From assembly GCA_018882725.1 (NCBI GenBank), contig VERK01000037.1, forward strand, positions 1 through 13,312: a stretch of DNA of 13,312 bases, in the 5' to 3' direction. Below the pieces are notes generated by a model that was not told the origin of the DNA, did not search any database, and saw nothing but the letters and a program-made list of their open reading frames with translations. Shown here piece by piece: positions 13,136-13,312 of this stretch. Each line of letters starts with the position of its first letter. Within the stretch, counting starts at the first letter, position 1. This DNA comes from Actinomycetota bacterium. GTDB lineage: Bacteria; Actinomycetota; Acidimicrobiia; Acidimicrobiales; Ilumatobacteraceae. Both the position numbers and the translations under genes were made by a program.

Positions 13136-13312
13136 TCAGTTGGTGATGTCGCGGGAGGCGAACAGCCGACTCGCGATTCCGAAGAGGACACCCGCCAGCA
13201 CGATCGACACGATGGTCTTCCCGAGATCGAGACCCGATGTGACGGGCTGTGTTCCAAGTGTCCATTCCCACGGATTGACGGCGCCGACGTGATCGAAGAG
13301 TGACACCAAGGG
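13136..13312 (-). CDS. Probable ABC-2 type permease, C-terminal end (5' part outside window)
   Basis: Only the last 58 codons are present; the frame is open to the window edge and stops with TGA at 13136. The visible sequence contains VNPWEWTLGTQPVTSGLDL, then one membrane segment (VSIVLAGVLFGIASRLF) and a short SRDITN end. This pattern of extracytoplasmic loop, last helix and RDI tail is typical of ABC-2/NatB-like permeases. The assignment rests on a short fragment. The gap to the next gene is 39 bases and holds the promoter-like TACCTT. Confidence 0.5.
   Translation of the reverse strand, partial: PLVSLFDHVGAVNPWEWTLGTQPVTSGLDLGKTIVSIVLAGVLFGIASRLFASRDITN

Overview
The window reads as ordinary chromosome from a high-GC actinobacterium. 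A WhiB-family regulator (a family essentially confined to Actinomycetota and their phages), frequent GTG/TTG starts and the leaderless-type promoters all point that way. An Acidimicrobiia-like lineage is my guess from the look of the WhiB protein and the caa3-type oxidase operon; nothing here proves it. No rRNA, tRNA, CRISPR array, insertion sequence or transposase was found. Coding density is very high and no gene-free stretch exceeds 300 bases.

Left part (1-3643, + strand): the tail of a caa3-type cytochrome c oxidase operon in the order ctaD (5' end outside the window), ctaE, ctaF, ctaG, the Bacillus-like order. It abuts, stop codon to stop codon, a minus-strand ABC exporter pair (permease 3644-4372, ATPase 4369-5349). 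A 68-bp divergent spacer leads to serS and pdxH (5418-7350, +).

Middle (7351-9457, - strand): pdxH again meets an oppositely oriented gene with no spacer. The minus-strand operon reads tlpA-like thioredoxin, ccdA-like thiol-redox transporter, then a small poly-gamma-glutamate-hydrolase-like protein. The first two form a recognisable extracytoplasmic thiol-reduction or cytochrome c maturation module.

Right part (9458-13312, - strand): this is the most interesting region. A WhiB regulator with an AT-hook-like RPRGRP motif is preceded by a leader holding a 62-codon upstream ORF, a sequence in the last codons of that ORF able to form an antiterminator, and a textbook intrinsic terminator with a 12-bp perfect stem and T-rich tail only 34 bases before the whiB start. 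The layout is that of a translation-coupled attenuator, as known for whiB7/wblC. A 65-nt imperfect hairpin lies downstream of whiB. Upstream is a GIY-YIG-type protein that appears to be two tandem copies of the same domain, the first lacking the catalytic residues. Then come a 661-residue membrane protein with a central spermidine-synthase-like domain that lacks the usual catalytic Asp, and the 3' end of a probable ABC-2 permease.

Several first-in-operon genes (ABC ATPase, serS, tlpA, spermidine-synthase-like gene) have a TANNNT -10 motif 6-9 bases before the start codon and no Shine-Dalgarno sequence, suggesting leaderless mRNAs. Most genes inside operons have clear Shine-Dalgarno sequences.
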